Source of the DNA: Trichobilharzia szidati
Taxonomy: Eukaryota > Platyhelminthes > Trematoda > Strigeidida > Schistosomatidae
DNA length: 64,000 nucleotides
NCBI GenBank assembly: GCA_944472155.2
Contig: OX235279.1
Coordinates: 55,711,564 to 55,775,563 of the forward strand
Direction: 5' to 3'
Below are positions 11,461 to 22,114 of the stretch, in pieces (within the stretch, counting starts at the first letter, position 1; each line of letters starts with the position of its first letter). Both the position numbers and the translations under genes were made by a program. Below the pieces are notes generated by a model that saw only the letters and a list, made by a program, of their open reading frames with translations, was not told the origin of the DNA and searched no databases.

Positions 11461-12820
11461 AGTCAACAACTATAGGCCAATCAATATTACATCCATAGCA
11501 TCTAGAATTATTGAAGGAATAGTTGAAGGTGATATTCTCAAACATATGCTCAGCTGCAATATTCTAAGTCCAAACCAACATGGATTCCTAAAATCCAGAT
11601 CATGCATAACCTGTCACCTTGACTTCTTTAACTATATACCTAGTAATCGAGACAAACAACAACTAGTACTAGCCGTCTACTTCGGCATATCCAAAGCCTT
11701 TGACCGCGTTGACCATTTGCTTCTAATAAATAATCTGAACTCCTTAGGAATACGTGACCCATTATTAGGATGGATTGAATTATTGATAGACAATAGGTCC
11801 CAAGTAGTTAGACTGGGTTCTGTAAACTCTAAACCTAGTCCAGTCACTTCTGGAGTAGTTCAAGGTAGCGTCTTAGGCCCCCTCCTATTCACTCTATATA
11901 TCAACGACATATGCAGCTGTTTCTCACTTGGCAAACCATTCATCTTTGCAGATGATCTTAAAGTAGCTTACACATTCCACTGTGATGACTTAGGGTACTT
12001 TCAGAAAGCTGTTCAGGAAGAACTAGATCGAGTAACTGCATGGTCCTCCACATGGAACCTAAAATTCAACCTTAAAAAATGTGGTTGGATCTGTTTCGGT
12101 GCACCCTCAATAAATATTAAACTGGTACTTGAATCTATCGACTTGCCTAAACTCCAAAGTGTTGTTGACCTAGGACCCAGGTATTCTAGTGACTTCACAT
12201 TTTCTGAGCAAGTGGCGACACAGACGCGTAAATCGAGGATGCTCTTAGGATGCATACTCAGGAATTTCCACAGCTACGAAGCAAAACTATTATTATACAA
12301 AACACGTGTCAGATCACTACTTGAATATTGTCCATTCATTCTCAGCAGTACTCACGTAAGTGACAAGCTTAAAATAGAAAGTGTCCAACTATACTTCACG
12401 TCTGAACTTCTAGGATTTGACTGCGAAAAGGACTACACATCAAGGTGTATAACTCTAGGTATCGACCAACTCTGGATGAGACGACTGAGCATTAACCTAA
12501 CATTCTTCTTTAAAATATTGCATAAAATATCATTCTCAGACAGTAAGGAGATACAGTTCTCACCGGAAGGCTCTTACAATCTTCGTAACCAAACGTGCAC
12601 AGTATCTAGGAAAAGCTGTAGAACAGCACTCAGTGCAAACTTCTTCATAGTCATGTATTCTAAGATCCGGAACAGTTGACCCCTAGAAATAAGGGCCTGT
12701 CACTATATCATAACCTTCAAACGCTTGCTATATGAACTGCTTCATCCAAATGACTATGCCAATCACACCGCACCACTTATTTCCAAAACGCATCAGCTGT
12801 TAGAACACTATAACGCCTAA
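11435..12820 (+). pseudogene. ORF2 3' part: reverse transcriptase, copy A
   Basis: RT blocks in order: 'NNYRPINIT', 'NQHGFLKSRSCITC', 'FGISKAFDRVDH' (motif A), 'SGVVQGSVLGPLLF' (motif B), 'FADDLK' (motif C), then the C-terminal region. In motif A the position normally holding the catalytic aspartate (xDxSKAFD) is glycine, so this RT should be inactive. The frame is open from about 11435 to a TGA at 12677-12679. Without that stop it would run to 12820, as in copy B. The +1 shift relative to the endonuclease part lies in the A7 run. Confidence 0.85.
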
Positions 12821-13738
12821 ACTCATTAATATATATTATGACACTAAATAAACTCTAAGACTTCGCAAAAATACATGAAAACACAACTAGTATATAGGAA
12901 ATGTTTACTATACGGTTATATATATTTATAAACATTTATATATGCATTAAACATTAATGTTCTTTTCATGTTCACATACTTTCTCTTTCGGGGATTCTAT
13001 TGCTGAGCCTGCACTCCTATATACCTCCTCGTTGAGGTCGAACAACCCTAGATTTAAACTGAAATGACCATTTAAGTAAATTCAAACTCAAATTCCATGA
13101 ACGATCCAATGGTACCATTTGAAGACGCTGGTAAACATTCTGTACAAGGAGTATTCTTGATCTGAAATAAAGAAGCAACTGGTTTTCAAACAGTTTTCAA
13201 TGTATTACTCAACTTACATGTACAGTCTGTCATGCTGACACAAATGGCGCCAATGGATAGATCTGGAATCGACCTCGGCTCCATTCCATGCAGTAAAACA
13301 ATCTAACATGACCTTATCTAGTTTTCGTATCCACGATCAAATTTTTTCCCATTATAAAGCTACGATTAGACTGCTGAACAAAATGGAATAAATACATCAC
13401 TGACCTCAAAATAATACCTCAATGAACGTTAAGCCAAGGATGCTGTTCACAACAAAGTTATATAGAAGAATTGACGTCAAGCTTTATTTTTCAAAGATAT
13501 TTGTATTACATTCATCTGATGTCTGGGTTTTTTGTTAATGCGAAGACAATATTTCTATATCTCTTTATGTTTTACACAGACAGACTATTTAGCAGACTGT
13601 TCGACTGACTCTAATGTCAGAAAGAACAACCAAACTGTAAATTCAGCATACATCGAAATATGTGCAATTTATATAATAACTTATCCATGCTTGTACAATT
13701 GGTATGTTCCTGCATAAACAGGAATAATTATATATTAT
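12821..13738 (+). mobile_element. 3' UTR of CR1-like copy A
   Basis: Non-coding tail ending in 'cttatccatgcttgtacaat' and 'gcataaacagg'. The terminal 300 bases (about 13440-13738) are a module also found at 19037-19341, 36562-36845 and inverted at 29908-30190. It contains the conserved block 'gttaatgcgaagacaatatt'. This looks like the 3' recognition end shared by several related elements. Confidence 0.7.
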
Positions 13739-13918
13739 TGCATTATTACATTTTTTCACGTATTTTCACGTATTTGACAAATTGCTGTTTTTGTTGTGTT
13801 ATTCACTTCAAGAACATTTTTTAAAACTTTAACTTGACTTTTGTCTGTTAAGTTATGATTTTAAACACTTATATAGTCTATATTGGGTAAATTATCTTGG
13901 CTGTTCCAGTAGTTCATT

Positions 13919-14764
13919 ATGTCAAAAGTACCACATAAATGTAATAGGGCGGACTGTTACTTTTTGGTAGATGATGGAATACAGTGTAATAACTGTAAAA
14001 AGTGGTATCATAAGATGTGTACTGGATTACGTCCAGCTGCATACAAACGTTGTATTGCTCGAACATCCCACTGGATGTGCAGAATGTGTTGCTCCCCAAA
14101 GGTGACTTTGATAAAGGAGGCTCACGAACTACTGTCTAAGGCCATGGAACTTCCTGATGATAGCGTGGCTAGTACTAGTGACACAGACTGCCCATCTGAA
14201 GATGACGCAGCAAGTGCCATCATGAATGTTACCACACCGGCGGTTACTATTTCAGTTACCCCGGAAGTAGAACCTACTAGTTGTTCGAAGCGTCTTAGTA
14301 AGCGAAAAGGTAACAAAACGGAAGCTGCAAACAGCATCTCAGCTCCAGAGAACACTGTAAGCGAAGTTCACCATGAAGGTGGTGCAGACACTGATCTTGA
14401 ATGCACCATCAAAAACTGCAGCAGCCCTGAGAAGCAACTGCAGGCAGATGATCAGTGGGTAACGAAAATAAGCAATCGGAAGAAACATAGTAATATTGAT
14501 GATAGGCAAACGTCTGTCACCTGTAGCCAGGTTGCATCAATAATGGTGAGAAAAGACGTAGCCACTGCTAAACACAATAAGCTCTCCTTAGACTCTAACA
14601 TAATTGTTGGAAATTTAGAAGAGTCCAAAGAATCTGATCCCGCAAAAAGGCACGATCACGACCTTAAATTAGTGAGTAGTATTATAAGGAAGATGCTCCC
14701 AGCGAATTTCCCTGGAGTATCGATTAAAAAGCTGATTAGAATAGGCAAAAGAGATGATGAATAA
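13919..14764 (+). CDS. ORF1 with N-terminal PHD-like zinc finger
   Basis: 281 codons from an ATG. Residues about 8-60 carry a cysteine/histidine array, CNRADC...CNNCKKWYHKMC...W-x-C-x2-CC, matching the C4-H-C3 layout of a PHD finger, a feature known from ORF1 of many CR1-group elements. The remainder is acidic and Ser/Thr-rich, with a basic segment 'RLSKRKGNK', ending in a conserved 'KKLIRIGKRDDE'. The frame stops at a TAA. The related continuation 'LKVVLGSLDERDHLLDN' resumes in another frame at 14780, so the ORF was probably longer. Likely role: RNA binding in the retrotransposition particle. Confidence 0.75.
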   Translation: MSKVPHKCNRADCYFLVDDGIQCNNCKKWYHKMCTGLRPAAYKRCIARTSHWMCRMCCSPKVTLIKEAHELLSKAMELPDDSVASTSDTDCPSEDDAASAIMNVTTPAVTISVTPEVEPTSCSKRLSKRKGNKTEAANSISAPENTVSEVHHEGGADTDLECTIKNCSSPEKQLQADDQWVTKISNRKKHSNIDDRQTSVTCSQVASIMVRKDVATAKHNKLSLDSNIIVGNLEESKESDPAKRHDHDLKLVSSIIRKMLPANFPGVSIKKLIRIGKRDDE

Positions 14765-14779
14765 TCTAATCAGCGTAGG

Positions 14780-15034
14780 TTGCTCAAAGTAGTCTTAGGT
14801 TCTCTTGATGAACGGGATCATCTACTGGATAATGTACACAACCTTGCCGGGTCAGGAATTTCAGTCAGACCTGATTTATCTCTTGAAAACAGACTTAAAC
14901 GAAAAGAAGTTTTGTCCCAGCTAGAAACAAGATGTAAAAATGGTGAGACTAACCTTAAACTGGTGGGTTTTCAAATAGTCAGGTCTTGGAAACGTATGCT
15001 TCCAAGACCTGTGTGGATAAGCCAGACCGCATAG
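14780..15034 (+). pseudogene. C-terminal continuation of ORF1
   Basis: 84 codons, 'LKVVLGSLDERDHLLDN...' to 'RLKRKEVLSQLETRCKNGE'. This pattern is typical of the end of CR1-type ORF1 proteins. It is out of frame with 13919-14764 by a small indel or stop near 14761. It overlaps the start of ORF2 at 14986. Confidence 0.6.
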
Positions 15035-16530
15035 GAAGCCTGAAGGTAGTGTACACTAATATACGTAATATCGGGAACAAATTTCACGAGCTAGGTGTAT
15101 TAGTGGAAGACCTTAGCCCAAGTATTGTGGCCATTACTGAAACTTGGCTGGTTTCTGGATTAGATGACACACCTGAGCTATGCGGATTTAGTTGCTTGCG
15201 CAGCGACAGGGTTAAGGGTCGTAGAGGTGGCGGGGTTGCTCTGTATATCAACAACTCCCTACATGTTCGTTCCGTGAAATCTGAAGCGCATGACAGTGGG
15301 ACAAGTGAGGTAATTAGCTGTGAAGTAAGCTTTGCAACTGGCACTTTACTCATTGGTGTTCTGTATAGAAGTCCCTTTTGTCAGTGTAATGACTTTATTT
15401 TAGATCACCTCAAACAATGGAGTGAAGACAGTAGCTGTCTTATTCTAGGTGACTTTAATGCACCTCATATAGACTGGGTAGCTGTTACATCTCCAGGATC
15501 CGCTAATAAGTTTGACAGCCAGTTACTCTTGACTACCATGGAAAATGCCCTGACACAACATGTCTTAGGTAGTACAAGATTCGGTTCTACCCAAGGATCT
15601 TCCTTGCTGGACTTAGTGCTTACTCATGACAACGACGACGTGGATGGTCTAGTTATTCATCCACCTCTAGCAAACAGTGATCATGGGGTGTTAGATTTTA
15701 ACTTAAGGGTTGGCAATTTAGTCAGTTTTCAACCCAAATCCCGACCTAGTGTTTGGCATGCTGACATAGTCGCTATAAAGGAGCGTGCTTCAACTGCCCA
15801 CTGGTCAGTCAGTATTGTCGCATCCATTGAAGATGAATGGGATGGATTGAAGAATACACTTGAGAGGGTTACCACTGATTTTATTCCCTGGAGGGTTCCT
15901 GAAAGGCCAACAAAACGGCCACCATGGATAAATAGACAAGCTATAACACTCCTAAGACGGAGAAAAAGGTTCTGGAATCTCTTTGTTTCTACTGGGCTAC
16001 AGCAGTTCCGGCTGAAATACTGTGAAACCAGAAACCAGTGTAAAACTTTGATTCACCAGTCAAGGATAGCTTACGAAACCCAGTTAGTTAAAAGTTCACC
16101 AGGCTGCCCGGAAAGACTCTTCTCATATATCAAGAGAAGAACACGTAAGAGTGATGCTATCCCACCTCTTATGCTTGAAGATGACCAGACAAACATGGCT
16201 GAGGATAACTTGACTAAGTCTGAGGCTTTGTCCAAGCACTTTAGTCAAGTATTCGTTGATAATATTAATACCAGCTTTGTAACTTTTCCAGAAGGTAACT
16301 TGAAAATGGCACCCTTATACATTGGAAAGGATACTGTCCTAAAGTGGCTTCTAAGGCTCAATCCTGGTAAGTCCAGTGGCCTTGATGAACTCCACCCACG
16401 TATATTAACAGAATTGGCTGAAAACATAGCCGGGCCATTGTCAATATGTCTCTGGACCAGTCTAAATGTCCAAGAGACTGGAAAGATGCCATCATTAGTC
16501 CGGTCTTCAAAACCGGATCTAGAAATTTAG
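14986..16530 (+). CDS. ORF2 5' part: EEP endonuclease and RT start
   Basis: 514 codons. The endonuclease motifs are intact, unlike copy A: 'VYTNIRNIGNKFHEL', 'IVAITETWL' with its glutamate, 'LIGVLYRSPF', 'ILGDFNAPHIDW' and 'NSDHGVLDF'. Then comes a linker with 'KRPPWINRQAITLLRRRKRF' and the RT start 'LNPGKSSGLDELHPRIL'. A one-base frameshift near 16442 takes the frame off course to a stop at 16530. The RT continues in the frame beginning at 16446. Confidence 0.85.
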   Translation: METYASKTCVDKPDRIGSLKVVYTNIRNIGNKFHELGVLVEDLSPSIVAITETWLVSGLDDTPELCGFSCLRSDRVKGRRGGGVALYINNSLHVRSVKSEAHDSGTSEVISCEVSFATGTLLIGVLYRSPFCQCNDFILDHLKQWSEDSSCLILGDFNAPHIDWVAVTSPGSANKFDSQLLLTTMENALTQHVLGSTRFGSTQGSSLLDLVLTHDNDDVDGLVIHPPLANSDHGVLDFNLRVGNLVSFQPKSRPSVWHADIVAIKERASTAHWSVSIVASIEDEWDGLKNTLERVTTDFIPWRVPERPTKRPPWINRQAITLLRRRKRFWNLFVSTGLQQFRLKYCETRNQCKTLIHQSRIAYETQLVKSSPGCPERLFSYIKRRTRKSDAIPPLMLEDDQTNMAEDNLTKSEALSKHFSQVFVDNINTSFVTFPEGNLKMAPLYIGKDTVLKWLLRLNPGKSSGLDELHPRILTELAENIAGPLSICLWTSLNVQETGKMPSLVRSSKPDLEI

Positions 16531-17816
16531 TTCAGAACTATCGTCCTGTTAGTTTGACCAGTATTGTTGTTAAACTACTAGAAAGAATAATTCGTGATGC
16601 TATCATTCAGTTCATTGAAGGGAACAAACTTTTCGCTGTGGAACAGCATGGTTTTAGAGCAGGTCATTCTTGCTTGAACAACCTTCTTTTGGCCAGAGAA
16701 AGTTGGGCAAGCTCAGCTGATGCTAATATACCGGTGGATGCCATATTCATCGACCTTAGCAAGGCGTTTGACAGGGTTTCTCATTCAGGTCTTCTAGTAA
16801 AGTTAGGTAGTCTGGGAATCAATAAAGTGGTTGCCGGCTGGATTCAAGACTTTCTAAAGGACAAAAGAAAAAGAGTACGAATTAACAGGGTTTTATCAAC
16901 ATGGGAATCGGTTAAGAGTGGCGTTCCTCAGGGTACAATTCTAGGCCCACTTCTTTTCCTGATTTATGTGAATGAGATTCCATCGGTAGTTAAGTCATCC
17001 TGCTTACTGTTTGCTGATGACATCAAGATATGGAGGGCTTTACACGATGACAGTGATCAACTTGCTTTGCAGGAATATTTAAACTTGTTAAGTGATTGGT
17101 GTAAGCACTGGGCCTTAGAGATTAACTTAAGCAAGGGTGTAGTTATGCATGTATCTCATAGTCACGTGCACAATTACTCAATGAATGGCATTGTTCTCCC
17201 TGTGGTCACTGAGTACAAGGACTTGGGAGTGGTTGTGCAGCATGACTTGAAAACAGCAACAAACTGTAGAGCTGCAGCCACTAAGGGTTTTCGAATATTA
17301 TGGGCCATACGCAAGGCTTTTGCGAATTTTGACGCTGAAATATTTCGTATATTATATCCAACTTATATCAGACCTCATTTCGAATATGGGATCCAGGCAG
17401 CGAGCACGTGTTTCAAATACGAAATAGACTTATTAGAAAGGGTGCAAAGAGTAGGAACTAAGCTAATAAAGGGTTTCTCAACCCTCTCATATGAGGAGAG
17501 GTTAAGTTGACTGGGTTTATTTCTACTGTCATACAGACGACTTAGGGGTGACCTAATACTAGCATACCGTATCCTAAGAAATGATTTTGGAGCAAATTTA
17601 TCTAATTTATTTCTTCCTTCCAGCACCAACCAATTGCGAGGACATCACCTCAAGGTTCAAAAACCACGGTCGAATCGTCTGCGTTTGGAGATCCGTTTAT
17701 CGCATCGAATTGTGAACTATTGGAACTCCCTACCGGAACACGTCGTATCAGCGCCATCCGTTGATTCATTCAAGGCGAGATTGGACCTCCTGTGTGTAAC
17801 AAATCGAAAAGATTAA
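16446..17816 (+). pseudogene. ORF2 3' part: reverse transcriptase
   Basis: The frame is open 16446-17510, then an in-frame TGA (probably from a CGA arginine codon), then continues in the same frame to 17816. RT blocks: 'VQNYRPVSLTSIVVK', 'EQHGFRAGHSC', 'FIDLSKAFDRVSH' (catalytic Asp present), 'SGVPQGTILGPLLFLIYVNE' and 'LLFADDIKIW'. The C-terminus carries 'RRLRGDLILAYRIL' and 'NYWNSLPEHVVSAPSVDSFK', the usual end of CR1-group proteins. One frameshift and one stop inactivate it, but all catalytic residues I can see are conserved. Confidence 0.85.
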
Positions 17817-17875
17817 CACAGGCATATAGCCTACTATCCTAAATAAATTGTAAACTGTAAACTATTATTATTATC

Positions 17876-18129
17876 TGTATAAAAAACAGTGAAACAGTGT
17901 TAGAATAGTCAAATGTTCCATTTATATTCGTCGAAATTGCTTGCAAACAACACACTATAGCACCTACCTAAGACGAATCAAAAATCCAATTGAGCGCCAC
18001 TGTTCTAGCCAATGAAAGACGAGAAAACCTGAGGCGCGTAAAATTTTACACATTATAACGTATATCCTCACCCAAAATTCGATAAGGCAATGCGTCAAGG
18101 ACAAACCGCCGCTTATATCCAATTCTATT
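17876..18129. other. short non-coding spacer
   Basis: No recognisable gene or repeat between the PHD-type element and the putative GIY-YIG remnant. Confidence 0.4.
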
Positions 18130-18321
18130 TGCATATGCCCATTCCCATGCTCGTGTCAGGATGACCTCATCGGACGTTCTAAGCATGTTCTCCGTAAACG
18201 CGTAGCTGAAGAATACGTGGCCTGGTTAAAGGGAGGACGACAAAGTCGCCAATATGCGAAAAACATCTGGAGTCAGGTCATTCAGCCCAACCTGATCAAA
18301 CGTTTTAAATTATTCACGTGA
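18130..18321 (+). pseudogene. possible PLE GIY-YIG endonuclease remnant
   Basis: One frame of about 60 codons reads 'PCSCQDDLIGRSKHVLRKRV' and then 'EYVAWLKGG'. This resembles the C-x-C-x4-IGR-x-S/T-x3-L-x2-R-x3-EH-x-P-x-WL pattern of PLE GIY-YIG domains (compare 53050-53120). The match is short and lacks the Tyr of YIGR. It may be a coincidence. Confidence 0.35.
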
Positions 18322-19036
18322 CTAAATCAAACCTTTTAAATTGCTTACGTTTTCTTCATGTATTCAAAGCCAAAACTTTAGATATACATGGACAGAAACC
18401 TTAATTCTATTCAAAAAGTTCCCCGAAACACGTTCGTTTCTCTTTGTCATAGTAGGGTTACTTTATTATTTCTAGTTTGCAGTCTGAATTCATTCCACCT
18501 TGCATTAGCCGCCCCAGTTGTCATCAGCATCGTACTCCTGATAATTTTAGAAATAATTTCAAAAACTTTCGAATCTTGTTAACTCATCGCTCATTTAATC
18601 ACCTGCAATTTTTGTTGTATTTACTTTGTAGTACAAGTCGCATTGATCTACATTCCGACTGAAGCTGAGAAACAATTGAAGTCACTTACTCATATATTAT
18701 CCCTCAAGGTTTGGTTAGTAATGGCTCAGCACCCTTGATAAAATCAACTGTCACCATAACTAGACGCTGTACAGCATCTTATACAAGCACTGCCAACGAT
18801 CTAAAATGGTTCTTATGTAGCTTTCTACGTGTTTATCAACCTACTCGTACGGAGCAACCATGCTGTGACAAATGGCGGGCTATGGGTGACTTGAGTGCAG
18901 TAAAACAAATCTGCTTGAAATTGACCAATATTAATCTGCATTCAGTTGAATTCACATCTGGTATTACTTGCAAAAAATGATGTCAAAATCATAAAAATAA
19001 ATCACTCATTTTAAATTAATACCCAATTTGAACATA
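18322..19036. other. non-coding DNA with one copy of a 105-bp repeat
   Basis: No gene recognised. Positions about 18510-18615 ('gccgccccagttgtcatcag' onward) are repeated almost exactly at about 19345-19455 in the same orientation. Confidence 0.5.
18510..18615 (+). repeat. 105-bp direct repeat, first copy
   Basis: The block starting 'tagccgccccagttgtcatc' and ending near 'cacctgcaattttt' matches 19345-19455 with about ten differences. It has no coding potential. The second copy directly follows a CR1 3'-end fragment, so the two may be pieces of one duplicated retro-insert. Confidence 0.7.
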
Positions 19037-19341
19037 AAACAAGATACGATGCCGCACACAACAAAGTTATATGGAGGAAATGACTTCAAGCTTTATTTTT
19101 TCCCAAATATTTGTAATTTATCCGACACATACTTGGGTTTTTTTGTTAATGCGAAGACAATATTTCTATATTTCTTTATGTGCTCCACTGAACGACTAAC
19201 TATCAGAATGTGCTCACTAACTGATGTCAGAGAGGACAGCAACCATGTAATTTCACTATAAATCAAATTCATGTAATTTAAATAATACTTATCCATGCCT
19301 GTACAACTGGTGTGTCCTACATTGATAGGAAAATATATATA
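19037..19341 (+). mobile_element. 5'-truncated CR1-like 3' end
   Basis: Matches the terminal module of copy A (13440-13738) and 36562-36845. Shared landmarks are 'acaaagttatatgg', 'gttaatgcgaagacaatatt' and 'cttatccatgcctgtacaac', with a TA-rich tail at the right edge. It is a classic 5'-truncated retro-insert with no ORF. Confidence 0.75.
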
Positions 19342-19344
19342 TTA

Positions 19345-19455
19345 GCCGCCCCAATTGTCATCATCATCGTACTCCTGATAATTTTAGAAATAATTTCAAA
19401 AATTTTCAAATCTTGACAACTTATCGCTCATTTAATCACCTGCAATTTTTTTTGA
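19345..19455 (+). repeat. 105-bp direct repeat, second copy
   Basis: Partner of 18510-18615. It begins 'agccgccccaattgtcatca' immediately after the CR1-like tail. Confidence 0.7.
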
Positions 19456-19669
19456 AATTCGTCCAACTCAAATCTACTCTCTAGCACATCAATTTAATTA
19501 ACTTTATCATTATTATAAGTATGATTACTAATCACTTACTACTGGTCAACGTTGTAAAAAGAAGTACGAGTGAAAAATTCATCGCGCGATACGTTCGAAA
19601 TCGATGAAATTTCGCATGTATATTCTCTGATATTTATTTATATTTTATTAATGTATAATCCTTAAAATT

Positions 19670-20800
19670 ATGACCCAAATTTCTAATAAACGTGTTCGTA
19701 GAAACACAATTGTTTCAGGTAGTGGCTCAAGCTCGGATATAATTGCATTACCGCCCTGTAATACAGTATCAGCTACTAGCTCACAAATTGGCTCGAGTGC
19801 AGTCCTCACTTTTGTGATACAGGTGAAAGAAATTCTACTAGCGAACTCTGATTTCTGTAAATTAAACCGCCTTGTGAAAGATATCCAGAAGCACGTAAAT
19901 AGACTTCAAGAAAAATAAGGTCAGTTTGATAGCATGACACTGCTAATCTCAAATATCACGGAAAACCGTTTTGATATTGGCCAGGTTAAATCTCTACTGG
20001 GTGTAACTCAAAACAAGCCTCAGACCCAATAGCCTGCCTGTTAAAAACATCCTTAAATGTGTCCGGACAGCCTAAATAAAGCTGAAAATCTGATTGACTG
20101 CTCGGCTGTTGAGGTGATGAAGAGTACAGACTCTGTTAATCGCAACAGATAGATAGACTATATGATAGACAGCCAATCAATATGATGTGACCTTTCTGTC
20201 ACGATTATTGGTTAATTAAAAGTAAACGCACACCGCGCGATATGACCATGAATGTTCCTTGTTTTCTGTCACTATATTTGTGTGTACATGTAATTCATTA
20301 GCTGTTCATTTTGTCAGTTCGCCCAATAATGCTCGGTACGGTTTTGTATTTGCTTGAGTGACAAGGGGTGTAATTGTGTGATTTATTTTACGTTTTAGAA
20401 ACAGATAAAGTTTAAGCCAAGTCACCCTGATTTTAACTACGGTAAAGCCAAGACTCTGTGTTGTCAGTGCTGATCGGAAGGACGAAATATGTAGGCGAAA
20501 TTAATCCTACAGCCTCTTCTCACCAAGCCATAGTTTACAAAATCCCAGACTACCTGCCTCAGAAGACTATTAAAAACACAAAATCCTGAGTTGTTGCAAC
20601 ATGGCTAGTGTGCCATGTGAATGCGAAAGACTTCATAAGACGTCGAACCAGGCTAATTGTCCCATCACTTTAAAGCTCAGTAATTATTGATGCTAAATTT
20701 GAAGATCATTTAAGAACAAGTAGCAGTCATAAGTTTGTCAAAATTGCTCAGGATAAAACATCGTGTCAGCGCAGAATAATGCATAATAATAATAATCTGG
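19670..20800 (+). pseudogene. ORF1 of the third CR1-like element, split by a solo LTR
   Basis: The N-terminal frame 19670-19918 starts at an ATG and is Ser-rich. The downstream part (20535-20800) aligns with the basic middle of copy A ORF1. The two parts are separated by the LTR at 20134-20511. Several stops are present. Confidence 0.6.
20134..20511. mobile_element. solo LTR of the BEL/Pao family
   Basis: It begins TGTTAATCGC and ends AATCCTACA, like the LTRs at 24883-25276 and 35968-36359. It matches them along its length, with more substitutions than those two have to each other. Flanking bases 'gactc' (20129-20133) and 'gcctc' (20512-20516) are a probable 5-bp target duplication with one mismatch. 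No internal element sequence is present, so LTR-LTR recombination removed it. It is older than the full element next door. Confidence 0.9.
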
Positions 20801-22114
20801 TCACCTCCTCTGGCTTAAATTTACCAAAAGTGGATCGTGTACAGCAACAGTCACATAGCACTGACAGTAGAATTCAGAAACCACACAACAACCACACCTG
20901 CCAATGGAACCAAGAACGAATTTGGATATCAGTATCCCTGTAAACATAGCTTAACTAAAAGGTATTCAAATAGCTATTACTGTTCAACGTTGTCCTGAGA
21001 AATTTTCAACCAAACGTAGTAACCTCACCACAGTGAACAAATTTCGAAGCATTGAGTCTAATGATGGGGAAGAATACTTTGTTTTCAATAAGTCTGCTGA
21101 GAGTAAGCGTGTCAACAAACCCACAATTGGTACTCAGAATTCCTCTTAAAACAGATGCATATTTGGTGGTTCCCAGCATACTCCGCCTTATAGAAACGTA
21201 GACCCCAAAACTTCCGAAGTCTCCCAACCGAAGCACTTTCCCCACATTATAATTCTAGTCATAAAAGCGACACCAAGGTTCGTACCAATATGCCGAATAG
21301 CAGGTTGATGGGTAAACCTTACAATGTTATGCCTTATAATCCACAACACAGCCCTAACCACTACTACCCATACATCATGGAACACAGTAAATCTTTGGGT
21401 GTCCCAAATCACTGGTACAACCCCTGGCTCCTAGGACCAACTCGTCGCACTCTAACCCCGATGTATGGACACCCAGTCCGACGTCCTTATCTTTCGTAAA
21501 CTCTTCCGGTGCCGACGCACAAATGGAACTAGGTTATGGTGATATTTTAAGCCAGTTTGCGGTATCCCGTGACTTATTCATGATATTGCTAATTAATACA
21601 CGTTCCTTAATCCGTAAGATATCTGAACTAAGGACATTATTATTAATCGCCTAGCCTACTGTGGCTCTGACAGCTGAATCATGGTGCTCATCCTCTATAC
21701 TTGATGTGCATATAGGTATAGATGATTACATTGTACACCATGCAAATAGAGTTTGCTAGCGTGGTGAAGGATGTCTCATTATATACGTAACTCATTCATA
21801 GTCAGTAAGGTGGAAGATGAAATACTGAACGAGGTACCTGATTCACTCTGCATCGCCCTACATGGAGGTAGGCTATGTCTATCGAGCACCATGCTCAACC
21901 AAAGAAACTGATGCGTTATTAGCTAAATCGTTTGCACACGCCTCCTCGTTTGGTACAAATTATAAAACAATTGCGGGGGACTACAATCTTCCAGACGTCA
22001 GCTGATTGATTAGTTCCGGCCCCCAACGCTTCGACGAGTAACTTGCCACTACCGATTGTTATGGATGGCAACAACACGTCCAGACACCTACCCGTGGTGG
22101 CAACATGTTGAACC

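Larger units (their letters stand above)
7928..13738 (+). mobile_element. CR1-like non-LTR retrotransposon, copy A (5.8 kb)
   Basis: The element holds ORF1 remnants, ORF2 with an exonuclease-endonuclease-phosphatase (EEP) domain and a reverse transcriptase, and a 3' UTR of about 0.9 kb. Its limits come from the inverted copy B (29908-35704): both share the 5' start 'acgcggtacgtcc' and the 3' end '(t)gcataaacaggaata'. RT signatures such as 'SGVVQGSVLGPLLF' and 'FADDLK' place it in the Jockey/CR1 group, as in schistosome SR1/Perere-type elements. Family assignment is from motifs only. ORF1 and ORF2 are both broken. Confidence 0.85.
13739..17875 (+). mobile_element. second CR1-like non-LTR retrotransposon with PHD-finger ORF1
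   Basis: Complete order of ORF1 (13919-14764 plus 14780-15034) and ORF2 (14986-17816), ending in an A/T-rich tail near 17840-17875 ('gtaaactgtaaactattatt'). It differs from copy A in ORF1 type and RT sequence ('GVPQGTILGPLLF', 'LLFADDIKIW'), so it is another family of the CR1 group. It has only a few frameshifts and stops, which makes it the best preserved coding element of the window. Confidence 0.8.

Noticed and set aside
11420..11470. Programmed frameshift in ORF2 at the A7 run
   Set aside because: The shift required is +1, not the usual -1 slip, and the RT and endonuclease already carry catalytic mutations. A homopolymer indel in a dead block is simpler.
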